This document shows, one piece after another, positions 56,592 to 64,000 of a stretch of DNA of 64,000 nucleotides (position 1 is its first letter; each line of letters opens with the position of its first letter). Source of the stretch: CBDBZL01 sp965213545 (GTDB taxonomy: Bacteria; Pseudomonadota; Alphaproteobacteria; Sphingomonadales; Sphingomonadaceae); assembly GCA_965213545.1 (NCBI GenBank), contig CBDBZL010000002.1:868001-932000 (forward strand), given 5' to 3'. The notes beneath the pieces were generated by a model. That model ran no database searches. It worked only from the letters and a program-made list of their open reading frames with translations, and was not told the origin of the DNA. Position numbers and translations under genes: made by a program.

Positions 56592-56779
56592 CTTTTTTCG
56601 GACCCTTGCGCGATGGAGGGCCATGCGTTTTCGACCGCACGCTCTACCGCATCGGAAAGCCAATCTTGGATAGAAGTTTCTTCTGAAGCGACTACGATCC
56701 GAAGACGCCGATGAAGCTCTGGCTCTAGCCTGACATGAACCATTTTTTGATTGGAAATTTGTGACTTAAGCTGACTCAC
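56588..56779 (-). CDS. Ribbon-helix-helix small regulator
   Basis: A 63-residue protein from GTG 56779; an ATG at residue 13 could be used. MVHVRLEPELHRRLRIVVASEETSIQDWLSDAV (core VRLEPELHRRLRIV) fits the ribbon-helix-helix fold of Arc/MetJ-like repressors. As first gene of the operon and coupled to hsdM (ATGA), it may control expression of the methylase-specificity-effector set. It has no separate toxin partner. Confidence 0.75.
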   Translation of the reverse strand: MSQLKSQISNQKMVHVRLEPELHRRLRIVVASEETSIQDWLSDAVERAVENAWPSIAQGSEKR

Positions 56780-57133
56780 GGATGCCCCCCCCTGTTCGCT
56801 CCAACTATAGCTCAGTTACAATTGAAGCAATCCCAAAGATCGTACGAATTTCTGGCTGACGAAGAAAGCGCGGCGCCGACATCGGTTGGCGGAAAGGGGG
56901 GCTGCAACACACACTGCGGTTTGCTGTAAGCAAATGGCTATTTGTTACCAAACTGGTCCCCGATGAGAACAAACCTTCGACCTTTCCACTTCCCCTCTAG
57001 CCCGGTTTGGGCTAGGGAATTCGAGTGAAACCAAGGCCTTTACCGCCAATAATCGGTCAGGGCAGTGGTGGATCAGACCATGCACATATGGGGAACAACT
57101 TCGTGCACACCTTACGCAGCCTAAGCTGCATTT
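56780..57133. other. Intergenic region between the RHH operon and recombinase pair B
   Basis: About 354 bp without a gene, divergent in orientation, so it must hold the promoters of both the RHH-hsd operon and pair B. One perfect 7-bp hairpin, CTAGCCC (56997-57003), GGTTT, GGGCTAG (57009-57015), lies about 120 bp before pair B. It could be an operator or a recombination-site arm; the sequence alone does not decide. Confidence 0.5.
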
Positions 57134-58378
57134 ATGGAAGAAACGCACGGAAAAACAGATAGATCGCTTCTGCGCCAATGCAGGCAATCAGGTGGTAGCC
57201 AAGGCTCAGCCGTAGCCCTCCGGAGGCCTTCTCACCGGCTCAAATTGACTGGCTATGTTGCGCGCAGAAAGTCGCTTCCTCTTGGTATCACATGGGATAC
57301 CGAACTTCCCGGCTTCGGGTTGCGCAAACGCAAGTCAGGGCATCTCACCTGGATAGTGAAGCACAGGCCGCCAGGCGTTCAGCGAATGGTGACGCTGGGA
57401 AGCGCGGGAGTGGCGGCAGGTGCGCTGAGCGCGCCCGCCGCGCGCGCCGAGGCGCGCCGATTGCTCATCAAGGCAACGCTTGCCGATTTGCCAACCGCTC
57501 CGGAACGGAAAGAGGTGCCGCTGTTCGCCGACTATGCCGAAGAGTTCTGGATCGACTACTCCCCGCATTGGAAGCCTTCGACCCGTCGCTCATCGCGCTA
57601 TCGGATCGACAAACAGTGGGTTCCGCAGTTCGGGCAATTGCCGGTCGATATGATCGCGCGCGCCGACATCAACCGTTGGCGCGACAGCATGGCGGACAGG
57701 GGAGGTAGCTTCAATCGCTCCATCCCGATCATGTCAGTGATGATGCAATACGCCGAAAAGCTCGGCTACCGCGCGAAGGGGAGCAATCCGTGTCGCGGCG
57801 TCTCGCGTTTCAAGCGCGATCTACCGGAGCGTTACCTGTCCGCCGACGAATATTGCAGGCTGGGGCACGTGCTGGCTAACCACGACGGCGCGAACCCGTT
57901 CATAGTCCCAGCCTTGCTCATGCTGATCTATACCGGCGCGCGCGTCTCCGAGATTGCCACCCTTCGTTGGCGATATATCCAGGTTCCGCGCCTTGCTTTG
58001 CCGGACAGCAAAACCGGGCCGAAGACGATCTATCTCAATCCGCAGGCAATCGCAGTGTTGGACGGCCTGGAACGGCGCGGCGACAACGATCTCGTTTTTC
58101 CCGCAGTGCATTGCGAGAAACCGATAAATCTTGGCCAGCATTGGGCGAAGATCAGGCGCAAGGCTGCATTGCCCGATGTGCGCCTGCATGACTTACGGCA
58201 CAGCTTCGCCTCGGTTGCCATCGCGCAAGGCATTCCCTTGGCGACGATTGGCAAGCTGTTGGGGCACGCGCTTCCTGAAACGACTGCACGCTACGCGCAT
58301 CTTGCTGACGAAGTGATTTCCGAAAGTGCCGACCGCATTTGTTCCGGTCTCGCATTGGCAATGGGACTCGCTGCATGA
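57134..58378 (+). CDS. Tyrosine recombinase/integrase, first of pair B
   Basis: A 414-residue integrase parallel to the first recombinase of pair A. It has WDTELPGFGLRKRKSGHLTW, Arg in YTGARVSEIATLRW, HDLRHSFASVAI, His in LLGHALPETT and Tyr in ARYAHLADE. ATG 57134 is the first plausible start. Its stop overlaps the ATG 58375 of the partner, repeating the pair A layout. Confidence 0.9.
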   Translation: MEETHGKTDRSLLRQCRQSGGSQGSAVALRRPSHRLKLTGYVARRKSLPLGITWDTELPGFGLRKRKSGHLTWIVKHRPPGVQRMVTLGSAGVAAGALSAPAARAEARRLLIKATLADLPTAPERKEVPLFADYAEEFWIDYSPHWKPSTRRSSRYRIDKQWVPQFGQLPVDMIARADINRWRDSMADRGGSFNRSIPIMSVMMQYAEKLGYRAKGSNPCRGVSRFKRDLPERYLSADEYCRLGHVLANHDGANPFIVPALLMLIYTGARVSEIATLRWRYIQVPRLALPDSKTGPKTIYLNPQAIAVLDGLERRGDNDLVFPAVHCEKPINLGQHWAKIRRKAALPDVRLHDLRHSFASVAIAQGIPLATIGKLLGHALPETTARYAHLADEVISESADRICSGLALAMGLAA

Positions 58379-59742
58379 CCAGTTACGATCTCAAGCGCAT
58401 TCTTGCTTAAGAACTTGCACGCGTCATTCCCGGCGAGGCTGGAATGCGTCGGGCGAAATTCAACGATGTGCTTCCGGGATTCGGCGAGCGCATCCATCCA
58501 TCGGGCCGCAAAAGCTACGTTCTTCAGCGCACGATGGGCGGTAAGCAGCGGCTGATTACATTTGGCGATGCCGCCATCCTGAGCGAGCGGATTGCGAAAG
58601 ACGTTGCCCGCCGCCTTATCTTGCGCATCGGACTCGGCCAAAACCCCGCCGATAAGAAACAGCGAGGAAAGAAAACACCGACCTATGCGGCGTTCCTGCA
58701 ATCCTCTTGGGAGCCGGCTGCGCCGACCTGGAAGCCATCGACCCGAGAGATACATAACATCTACCGCCGCACGCATCTAGACCATGCGTTTGTCGGGAAG
58801 TTCCTCGATGAGATCACCCATGCGGACGCCGTTCGGTGGCATGCGCAGCTGACTCGCTCGGCAGGTCCGGGCGCCGCAAATCGCGCGATGGAAATTGTGA
58901 AGGCCATGTTCGGCAAGGCGGAAGCGTGGGGCTATCTGCCAGAACACTCCAATCCGTTTCGAGGCGTGAAGCGGAACAAGGGTCGCAAGATTGAGCGCTT
59001 CCTTAGCGAGGATGAAATGGCGCGGCTTGGGGATGCCCTTGCGCGCCATCGCGCGGACAGACCTAATGAGGTTGCGGTGATTACGCTGCTTGCCCTTACT
59101 GGTTGTCGGCGAAGCGAGATTCTCAACCTGACTTGGGGCGAGGTCCAGGGACGCAAGCTGAAACTGACGGACTCGAAGACCGGCCCGCGCATTGTCTGGC
59201 TAGGTCCCGAAGCGAGGGCGATTCTTGCTGAATTCCCGCGCGGCAGAAAGGACGAGCGCGTGTTCAAGTTCGATATGCAGCCCGTGTCGGCGCTCGATGG
59301 ATTCTGGCGCAAATTGAGAAGCGAAGTTGGTCTAGAGGATGTCAGGCTGCATGACCTGCGGCATAATTATGCCAGCCTCGCTGCGCGTTCGTCGGAGACG
59401 CTTCCGATGATCGGCAGTCTGCTGGGACATAAAGACGTTCGTACGACTGCGCGGTATTCACACCTCGATGATGCGAACCTCCTCGCCGCTGCCGATGCCG
59501 TTGGCGCAGAAATAGAGATATCTATCTTGCAACTTCGTAGATTGCGATCCGAGGTGCGGGACGCTAAATGTCTGCCTCTGGCTACCCTACGAGAAAAGCT
59601 GCCACTCGGCTTCCAACCCATGCGCAGTCGTCAAGCAATGTTAGGAGTTGTTCTTAGACTAACAGACCGATATGATGATCCGTTTCATCAAGAAGGGCGC
59701 AATTTACGAAAGCTCCTGCCAATGGGGAAAGCTACGGACTGA
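58375..59742 (+). pseudogene. Tyrosine recombinase/integrase, second of pair B, with early in-frame stop
   Basis: ATG 58375 overlaps the previous stop (ATGA) as in pair A, but codon 12 is TAA (58408-58410). Translation could restart at ATG 58444, giving 432 residues. That frame keeps all catalytic residues: Arg in LTGCRRSEILNLTW, HDLRHNYASLAA, His in LLGHKDVRTT and Tyr in ARYSHLDD. The lost N-terminal part is short, so activity may persist. The C-terminus carries about 70 extra residues compared with pair A, reading into decayed sequence of another gene. Confidence 0.75.
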
Positions 59743-59880
59743 AGTCCCAGCACCGACCGTTGCCGTCGTATCTTGCCATAGCATTGCTTGCCAAAAACGG
59801 TCGGGGTTACCATTCGAAGGAGCCGCTTACTATCCGCACTTCACGTGTTCTGGTGACGTGGCTTTCCGGGATACGCCTAA
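59705..59880 (+). pseudogene. Decayed GFA/CENP-V-family gene fragment
   Basis: The frame shows YESSCQWGKLRTEV, then CHSIACQKRSGLPFEGAAYYP, which is the N-terminal half of the GFA family (normally C-H-C-x2-C and CQRRSG). The first CxC is already altered to SCQW and C-H-S-I-A-C. Nothing of the second zinc motif follows. The 5' part overlaps the end of recombinase four. Confidence 0.55.
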
Positions 59881-59998
59881 CTTGATCGATAGCGCGCCAA
59901 AGATAATCGTTCAGACCATTTTATCCTCATCAACATTTAATCCGTGTGCCAACGCCAATGCACGCAGACTTTCGTTAGGTTGGTCCGCGAGCGCTTAA

Positions 59999-60361
59999 TA
60001 TCGACATCAAACATCGGTCCGAACCGCTCCATCACAACCGCAAAGCCTATTGGAAAATATCGATGCCTCACTCAAACAGCGGGGCCGTTACGTTTCTTAA
60101 AATGAGAGGGGATTAATATATATTAAAGTGAAGCCATACGGTTGATTTGAGGTGACAAATGGAAATATCGGAACGGACTATCGAGAGTGCTCATTCACGA
60201 CGGCGAGCGAGTTGGTCTTCACCTCACCATCATTCTGACATTTCCACTTCGCAAGACCAAAACGATTATCGGCCCATTAGCCAGGCGACAAGGCCCGCTC
60301 AACGTAGCATTGAAGCACCAGATTTCGCATTTTCCCATTTCGTAAAATGGGGAAAGAGCTA
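59999..60361. other. Intergenic region before the P5C dehydrogenase operon
   Basis: About 360 bp with no supported gene. The frame 60159-60362 has no family or ribosome binding site. The promoter of the downstream operon is probably here; an AT-rich patch near 60105-60130 would suit, but no box is convincing. Confidence 0.4.
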
Positions 60362-61966
60362 ATGCCATCGAATTACCCTGTCCGGGATTTTGGCCCGCAA
60401 TCGCAAGAGCGCAAATGTCTTTCCGCTACAATTGAACGTCTTCGCTCCAATCCTGTGCGGGTTAGCCCGATCGTGAATGGTGAAAAGTACGTAACTGCGA
60501 ACTCGGTCGAGATAGCCGAACCACATGCACACAGCCGCATCCTGGGAAGCTATGCATCCACTACGCCGAAAGTGGCCGAAGAAGCGTTAAGCGCCGCGAT
60601 GACCGCTCGGCACGATTGGTCGAGAACGCCGCTGGAGGACCGTTGCGCGATATTTTTGAGAGCGGCTGACCTGCTCGAAGGGGAGTTCGGTTACGATTTG
60701 CTTGCCGCGACAATGCTGGGACAAAGCAAGACATCCTATCAAGCTGAAATTGATGCCTCCGCTGAACTCATCGACTTCCTGCGCTTTAACGCCGCCTTCG
60801 CCAGCGAGTTGCAGGAATGGCAGCCGCTCTCGACCGACGTCGAAATCAACCGTCTTGAGCTGCGTCCGCTCGATGGGTTTGTGTTCGCCGCATCACCATT
60901 TAACTTCACGGCCATCGCGGGCAATCTTTCGATCGCTCCGACACTTATGGGCAACCCAGTTGTGTGGATGCCCTCGGAGCGCAGCGTCTATAGTGGGCAC
61001 TTCGTTATGCAGCTTTTCGAAGCAGCCGGTTTGCCACCCGGGGTTATTAACTTCCTACCGACCGACAATCCCGCCGGCGTCGGTCAGACCATCCTCAACA
61101 GTCCGCATCTGGCCGGTGTGCATTTCACAGGCTCGACCGGCACGTTCGACCGGATATGGCAACAAATCGGCCAAAATTTGGCGGGCTACCGCTCCTACCC
61201 ACGCATCGTCGGGGAAACTGGCGGCAAAGACTTTATTTTCGCGCACAGTTCCGCCGATATCGATGCGTTGGTAACCGGCCTCGTGAGGGGTGCTTTCGAT
61301 TATCAGGGACAGAAATGTTCCGCCGCCAGCCGCGCCTATATTCCGCAGAGCATGTATTCACACGTGCGTGATCGTTTGGTCGCGATTGCGGATGAACTGC
61401 CATATGGCGACGTGACCGATTTCCGCAACTTCATGGGGGCGGTGATAGATAAGCGTGCCTATGACAGTATATCTGGATTTTTGGGCAAAGCGGATGGATC
61501 GAGCGACACGATATTGACGACACGCCAGCCGAGTAGCGACGACGGGTACTTTATACCGCCGACCGTCGTCGAATGTTCCGATCCTGCATCACCGTTTACG
61601 ACCGAAGAAATTTTCGGTCCGGTGATCGCGCTCTACTGCTATCCCGACGATGATATGGACACGGCAATCGAGCTGGTCGACACGTCTACTCCCTATGCTC
61701 TCACCGGAGCGATTTTTTCGGAGGATGAGGCGATCACGAAACAGCTTGCAGACGATTTGCGGGATTCGGCCGGAAATTTTTACATCAATGATAAGCCGAC
61801 CGGGGCGGTTGTTGGCAGGCAGCCATTCGGCGGCGGTCGACGAAGCGGAACGAATGATAAAGCGGGCAGCCCGTATAATCTGCTCCGCTGGACATCGCCC
61901 CGGACCGTCAAGCGGTCGCTCAACAAAGCGACCGACCACCTTTATCCGCACATGACCGCGTCATGA
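60362..61966 (+). CDS. pruA: L-glutamate gamma-semialdehyde dehydrogenase (P5C dehydrogenase), ALDH4 type
   Basis: An NAD-dependent aldehyde dehydrogenase of 534 residues that oxidises P5C/glutamate semialdehyde to glutamate. The N-terminal part (PVRVSPIVNGEKY), GFVFAASPFNFTAI, GVHFTGSTGTFDRIW, the catalytic Glu in GETGGKDF and Cys in GQKCSAASRAYIP match the ALDH4A1-type single-function enzyme. ATG 60362 is chosen because GGGGAAAG lies 7 bases before it. The stop overlaps the symporter start (ATGA). No proline dehydrogenase (putA) gene is adjacent. Confidence 0.88.
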   Translation: MPSNYPVRDFGPQSQERKCLSATIERLRSNPVRVSPIVNGEKYVTANSVEIAEPHAHSRILGSYASTTPKVAEEALSAAMTARHDWSRTPLEDRCAIFLRAADLLEGEFGYDLLAATMLGQSKTSYQAEIDASAELIDFLRFNAAFASELQEWQPLSTDVEINRLELRPLDGFVFAASPFNFTAIAGNLSIAPTLMGNPVVWMPSERSVYSGHFVMQLFEAAGLPPGVINFLPTDNPAGVGQTILNSPHLAGVHFTGSTGTFDRIWQQIGQNLAGYRSYPRIVGETGGKDFIFAHSSADIDALVTGLVRGAFDYQGQKCSAASRAYIPQSMYSHVRDRLVAIADELPYGDVTDFRNFMGAVIDKRAYDSISGFLGKADGSSDTILTTRQPSSDDGYFIPPTVVECSDPASPFTTEEIFGPVIALYCYPDDDMDTAIELVDTSTPYALTGAIFSEDEAITKQLADDLRDSAGNFYINDKPTGAVVGRQPFGGGRRSGTNDKAGSPYNLLRWTSPRTVKRSLNKATDHLYPHMTAS

Positions 61967-63351
61967 CCGCCATTCGCAACGCCTTTTCGTCGATCAGTGA
62001 CTGGATCACCAGCATTGTCTTTTCAAAGGTCAACGTCGCTGGCGTCGATATTGATGTTATCGTGGTCTGGTTGGCGGCCGGTATGGTGTTCTTCACTCTT
62101 CGACTGGGTTTCATCAACGTTGGGGGATTTCCCGAAGCGATTCAATCGTTGCGCGGCAAATATCTTAGTCAGGATGCGCCCGGACTGTTCACCCCGTTCC
62201 AAGCGCTGGCAACGGCGCTTTCCGGCACGGTCGGGCTGGGCAACATCGCAGGCGTCGCGCTGGCGATAGCGCTGGGCGGCCCAGGTGCTGCCTTATGGAT
62301 GATTGTGGTCGGTTTCTTCGCGATGAGCCTGAAATTCGCGGAAGTTACGCTGGCGGTGAAATATCGCAGAGTAGGCGAAGACGGCAACGTGCTGGGCGGA
62401 CCGATGTGGTATCTTCTGCATGGTCTGAAAGAACGCGAGCAAGGCGGGCTGGGAAGGGTGCTGGCGTATGCATATGCCGGATTTGCGTTGTTCGCCCTGA
62501 TACAGATATTCCAGGTCAATCAGTCTTACGCACAGGTCAGCACAGTTCTGGAGCTGGATCGGGATCTCTCCAGCGGCTTCGGCTATGGCATTGCCATAGC
62601 CATCCTTGCGGCGGTCGTGCTGTTCGGAGGTGCAAAATGGGTTGGTGCCGCCACCTCCAGGCTGATGCCGCTAATGTGCATTCTGTATCTGCTGTGCACT
62701 GCGACAGTGCTCGCCGTGAACTTCGATCAAATCGGCGCCGCCTTCGCTCTTATTGTACGTGATGCATTCGCCCCCGATGCCGCCGTGGGTGGTATTCTCG
62801 GCTCATTCGTTGCCGGGATGCGCCGGGCGGTCTATTCCAACGAAGCTGGTGTCGGGACGGCGACGATCGCGCACGCGATGGTCAAAACCGATAAGCCCGT
62901 ATCCGAGGGATATGTGGCGCTGATCGAACCGTTTATCGACACCATCATTGTCTGTACCGCCACCGCGCTGATGATCGTCGTAACCGGAGTCTGGGACGAT
63001 GGGTATGATGATATCGCGATGACCTCAGCCGCATTCGGGTCGGTTGCGTCATGGTTCCCGGCTTTGTTAGCAGCGTGCGTGGTACTATTCGCATTCTCGA
63101 CCGTGTTGGCCACCGGGTTTTATGCGCAGCAGGTTTGCGCGTTCCTTTTCGGCAACCGGAAATGGGCATCCAATCTCTATCTCGCAATCTTCTGCGCCGC
63201 GCTCCCTATTGGCGCTGTCGCGGATGTGCGGTCAATCATCAATTTGGTGGACAGCTTCTTCTTTTTGCTGACCATACCCAATCTTATTGGTCTGTATCTT
63301 TTGAGGAATGTGGTAATCAGCGAACTGGCAGAGTTTCGCCGCTCAAAATAA
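61963..63351 (+). CDS. Sodium:alanine/glycine symporter, AGCS family
   Basis: A 462-residue membrane transporter with about ten hydrophobic spans. The AGCS signature is seen as ATALSGTVGLGNIAGVALA and FAEVTLAVKYR, with SNEAGVGTATIAHA later. Family members import alanine or glycine with sodium. Here cotranslation with a P5C dehydrogenase hints at a proline- or ornithine-related amino acid, but this is an inference. The gene is followed by a convergent AraC regulator. Confidence 0.88.
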   Translation: MTAIRNAFSSISDWITSIVFSKVNVAGVDIDVIVVWLAAGMVFFTLRLGFINVGGFPEAIQSLRGKYLSQDAPGLFTPFQALATALSGTVGLGNIAGVALAIALGGPGAALWMIVVGFFAMSLKFAEVTLAVKYRRVGEDGNVLGGPMWYLLHGLKEREQGGLGRVLAYAYAGFALFALIQIFQVNQSYAQVSTVLELDRDLSSGFGYGIAIAILAAVVLFGGAKWVGAATSRLMPLMCILYLLCTATVLAVNFDQIGAAFALIVRDAFAPDAAVGGILGSFVAGMRRAVYSNEAGVGTATIAHAMVKTDKPVSEGYVALIEPFIDTIIVCTATALMIVVTGVWDDGYDDIAMTSAAFGSVASWFPALLAACVVLFAFSTVLATGFYAQQVCAFLFGNRKWASNLYLAIFCAALPIGAVADVRSIINLVDSFFFLLTIPNLIGLYLLRNVVISELAEFRRSK

Positions 63352-63405
63352 TTTCCTGAACATTCAAATAGCGGCGTCGGAAACCATCCAACCCAGCGAT
63401 TGCTA

Positions 63406-64000
63406 TTATTTGAGATACTGACTCGGCGGTACGCCGAACGCCCGCCGAAACATGGTCCCGAACCCGCTAGAGCTCTCATACCCGACTTCATAGGCGGTCA
63501 TCGTGATCGACTGGCCTTCAGAGAGCAGTGACAGCGCGGCAAGCAGCCGGACCTGCTGACGCCAAACAGCGAATGTCACGCCCGTCTCGCGTCTGAAAGC
63601 ACGCGTGAATGTGCGCCGCGCCATGGCGGCGATTTTCGCCCATTGGTCGATGCTTTGATTGTCTGACGGATCGTCCAGAATTTGCCGACAAACCCGCTGA
63701 AGCCGAGGATCCTTCGGCATCACGACGGAAAAAGGTGCGGTCGGCATATCGAGAATTTCTTCGATCAGCAGGCTTACAATCATTTCCTCTCGCTGCGTCG
63801 CCGCCGCCAACGGCTCGAGATCCGCAATCGTGACGATCAGCGCCTTTATCAATTCGCTGACCTCGATCACCCGGCATTGTTCGATCTCGCTCAGCTTGCC
63901 AGATTTGGCATAGATCGTCCGCAAGGACACAGGTCCGCGACAAGATACTTCGTGATCGGTCCCCGCCGGAATTATCACTGCCCGCTGCGGAGGAATCACG
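63406..64000 (-). CDS. AraC-family regulator, N-terminal end cut by window
   Basis: At least 197 residues of an AraC/XylS-type regulator. The C-terminal DNA-binding domain has two helix-turn-helix units: the first around IDQWAKIAAMARRTFTRAFRRETG (core MARRTFTRAFRRE), the second around MTAYEVGYESSSGFGTMFRRAFGVPPSQYL. The N-terminal part in view resembles the cupin-type domain, starting within it (VIIPAGTDHEV). It converges on the symporter gene and probably controls the P5C dehydrogenase operon. The first codons lie outside the window. Confidence 0.85.
   Translation of the reverse strand, partial: VIPPQRAVIIPAGTDHEVSCRGPVSLRTIYAKSGKLSEIEQCRVIEVSELIKALIVTIADLEPLAAATQREEMIVSLLIEEILDMPTAPFSVVMPKDPRLQRVCRQILDDPSDNQSIDQWAKIAAMARRTFTRAFRRETGVTFAVWRQQVRLLAALSLLSEGQSITMTAYEVGYESSSGFGTMFRRAFGVPPSQYLK

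Noticed and set aside
60159..60362. 67-codon frame before the P5C dehydrogenase
   Set aside because: Low-complexity, no homology recognised and no good start context.

Overview
The window is from an alphaproteobacterium of the order Sphingomonadales, most likely family Erythrobacteraceae. This rests on the high-GC core, the EcfG/NepR/PhyR general stress response locus with an HWE-family kinase, class I PHA synthase with PhaR-type operators, a complete Entner-Doudoroff cluster, LptFG, ClpS, PtsP and an S46 peptidase. The assignment comes from gene families and coding style; no alignment was run.

Layout. 1-5.9 kb: general stress response (ecfG, nepR, HWE kinase, phyR, a single-domain receiver), interrupted by modA-modB and a 23-codon stub of modC. 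Three near-perfect EcfG promoters (GGAAC-N16/17-CGTT) precede nepR, phyR and the receiver gene. A fourth, weaker one precedes a predicted ~90-nt sRNA with a C-rich loop. 5.9-17.7 kb: acetyltransferase, desaturase, lptFG, clpS, the phasin/phaC region with two PhaR-type operators, an aminotransferase and a winged-helix regulator. 17.7-29.6 kb: tRNA-Cys, tRNA-Thr, a 63-bp direct repeat, an orphan 2Fe-2S oxidoreductase subunit, lipB, a parS-like site, nadA, glpK and two DUF465 genes. 29.9-36.1 kb: ptsP, a rodZ-like gene, cpoB/ybgF, tilS. 36.4-41.4 kb: zwf-edd-glk-eda on the minus strand. 41.5-45.2 kb: transglutaminase-like protein, YjbQ and a large S46 peptidase.

From about 45.2 kb the sequence becomes accessory and visibly less GC-rich. 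It opens with debris of Rhs-type toxin tips and immunity-like genes, including a frameshifted one. Two tandem pairs of overlapping tyrosine recombinases follow (46.9-49.4 and 57.1-59.7 kb). They bracket a RelE/HigA-type toxin-antitoxin pair, a DUF3825-like gene and a four-gene minus-strand operon. That operon encodes an RHH regulator, an HsdM with a nuclease-like N-terminus, HsdS, and a DUF262-HNH-AlbA_2 fusion, with no hsdR. It is the best candidate for an unusual defence system here. Past a decayed GFA-family gene, the window ends with an ALDH4-type P5C dehydrogenase, an AGCS symporter and a partial AraC regulator.

Working together: the stress genes form an autoregulated partner-switching circuit, with a possible sRNA feedback on phyR. 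The ED cluster and glpK feed sugar and glycerol carbon into central metabolism, and phaC with phasin stores it. The island carries defence and toxin modules between recombinases.
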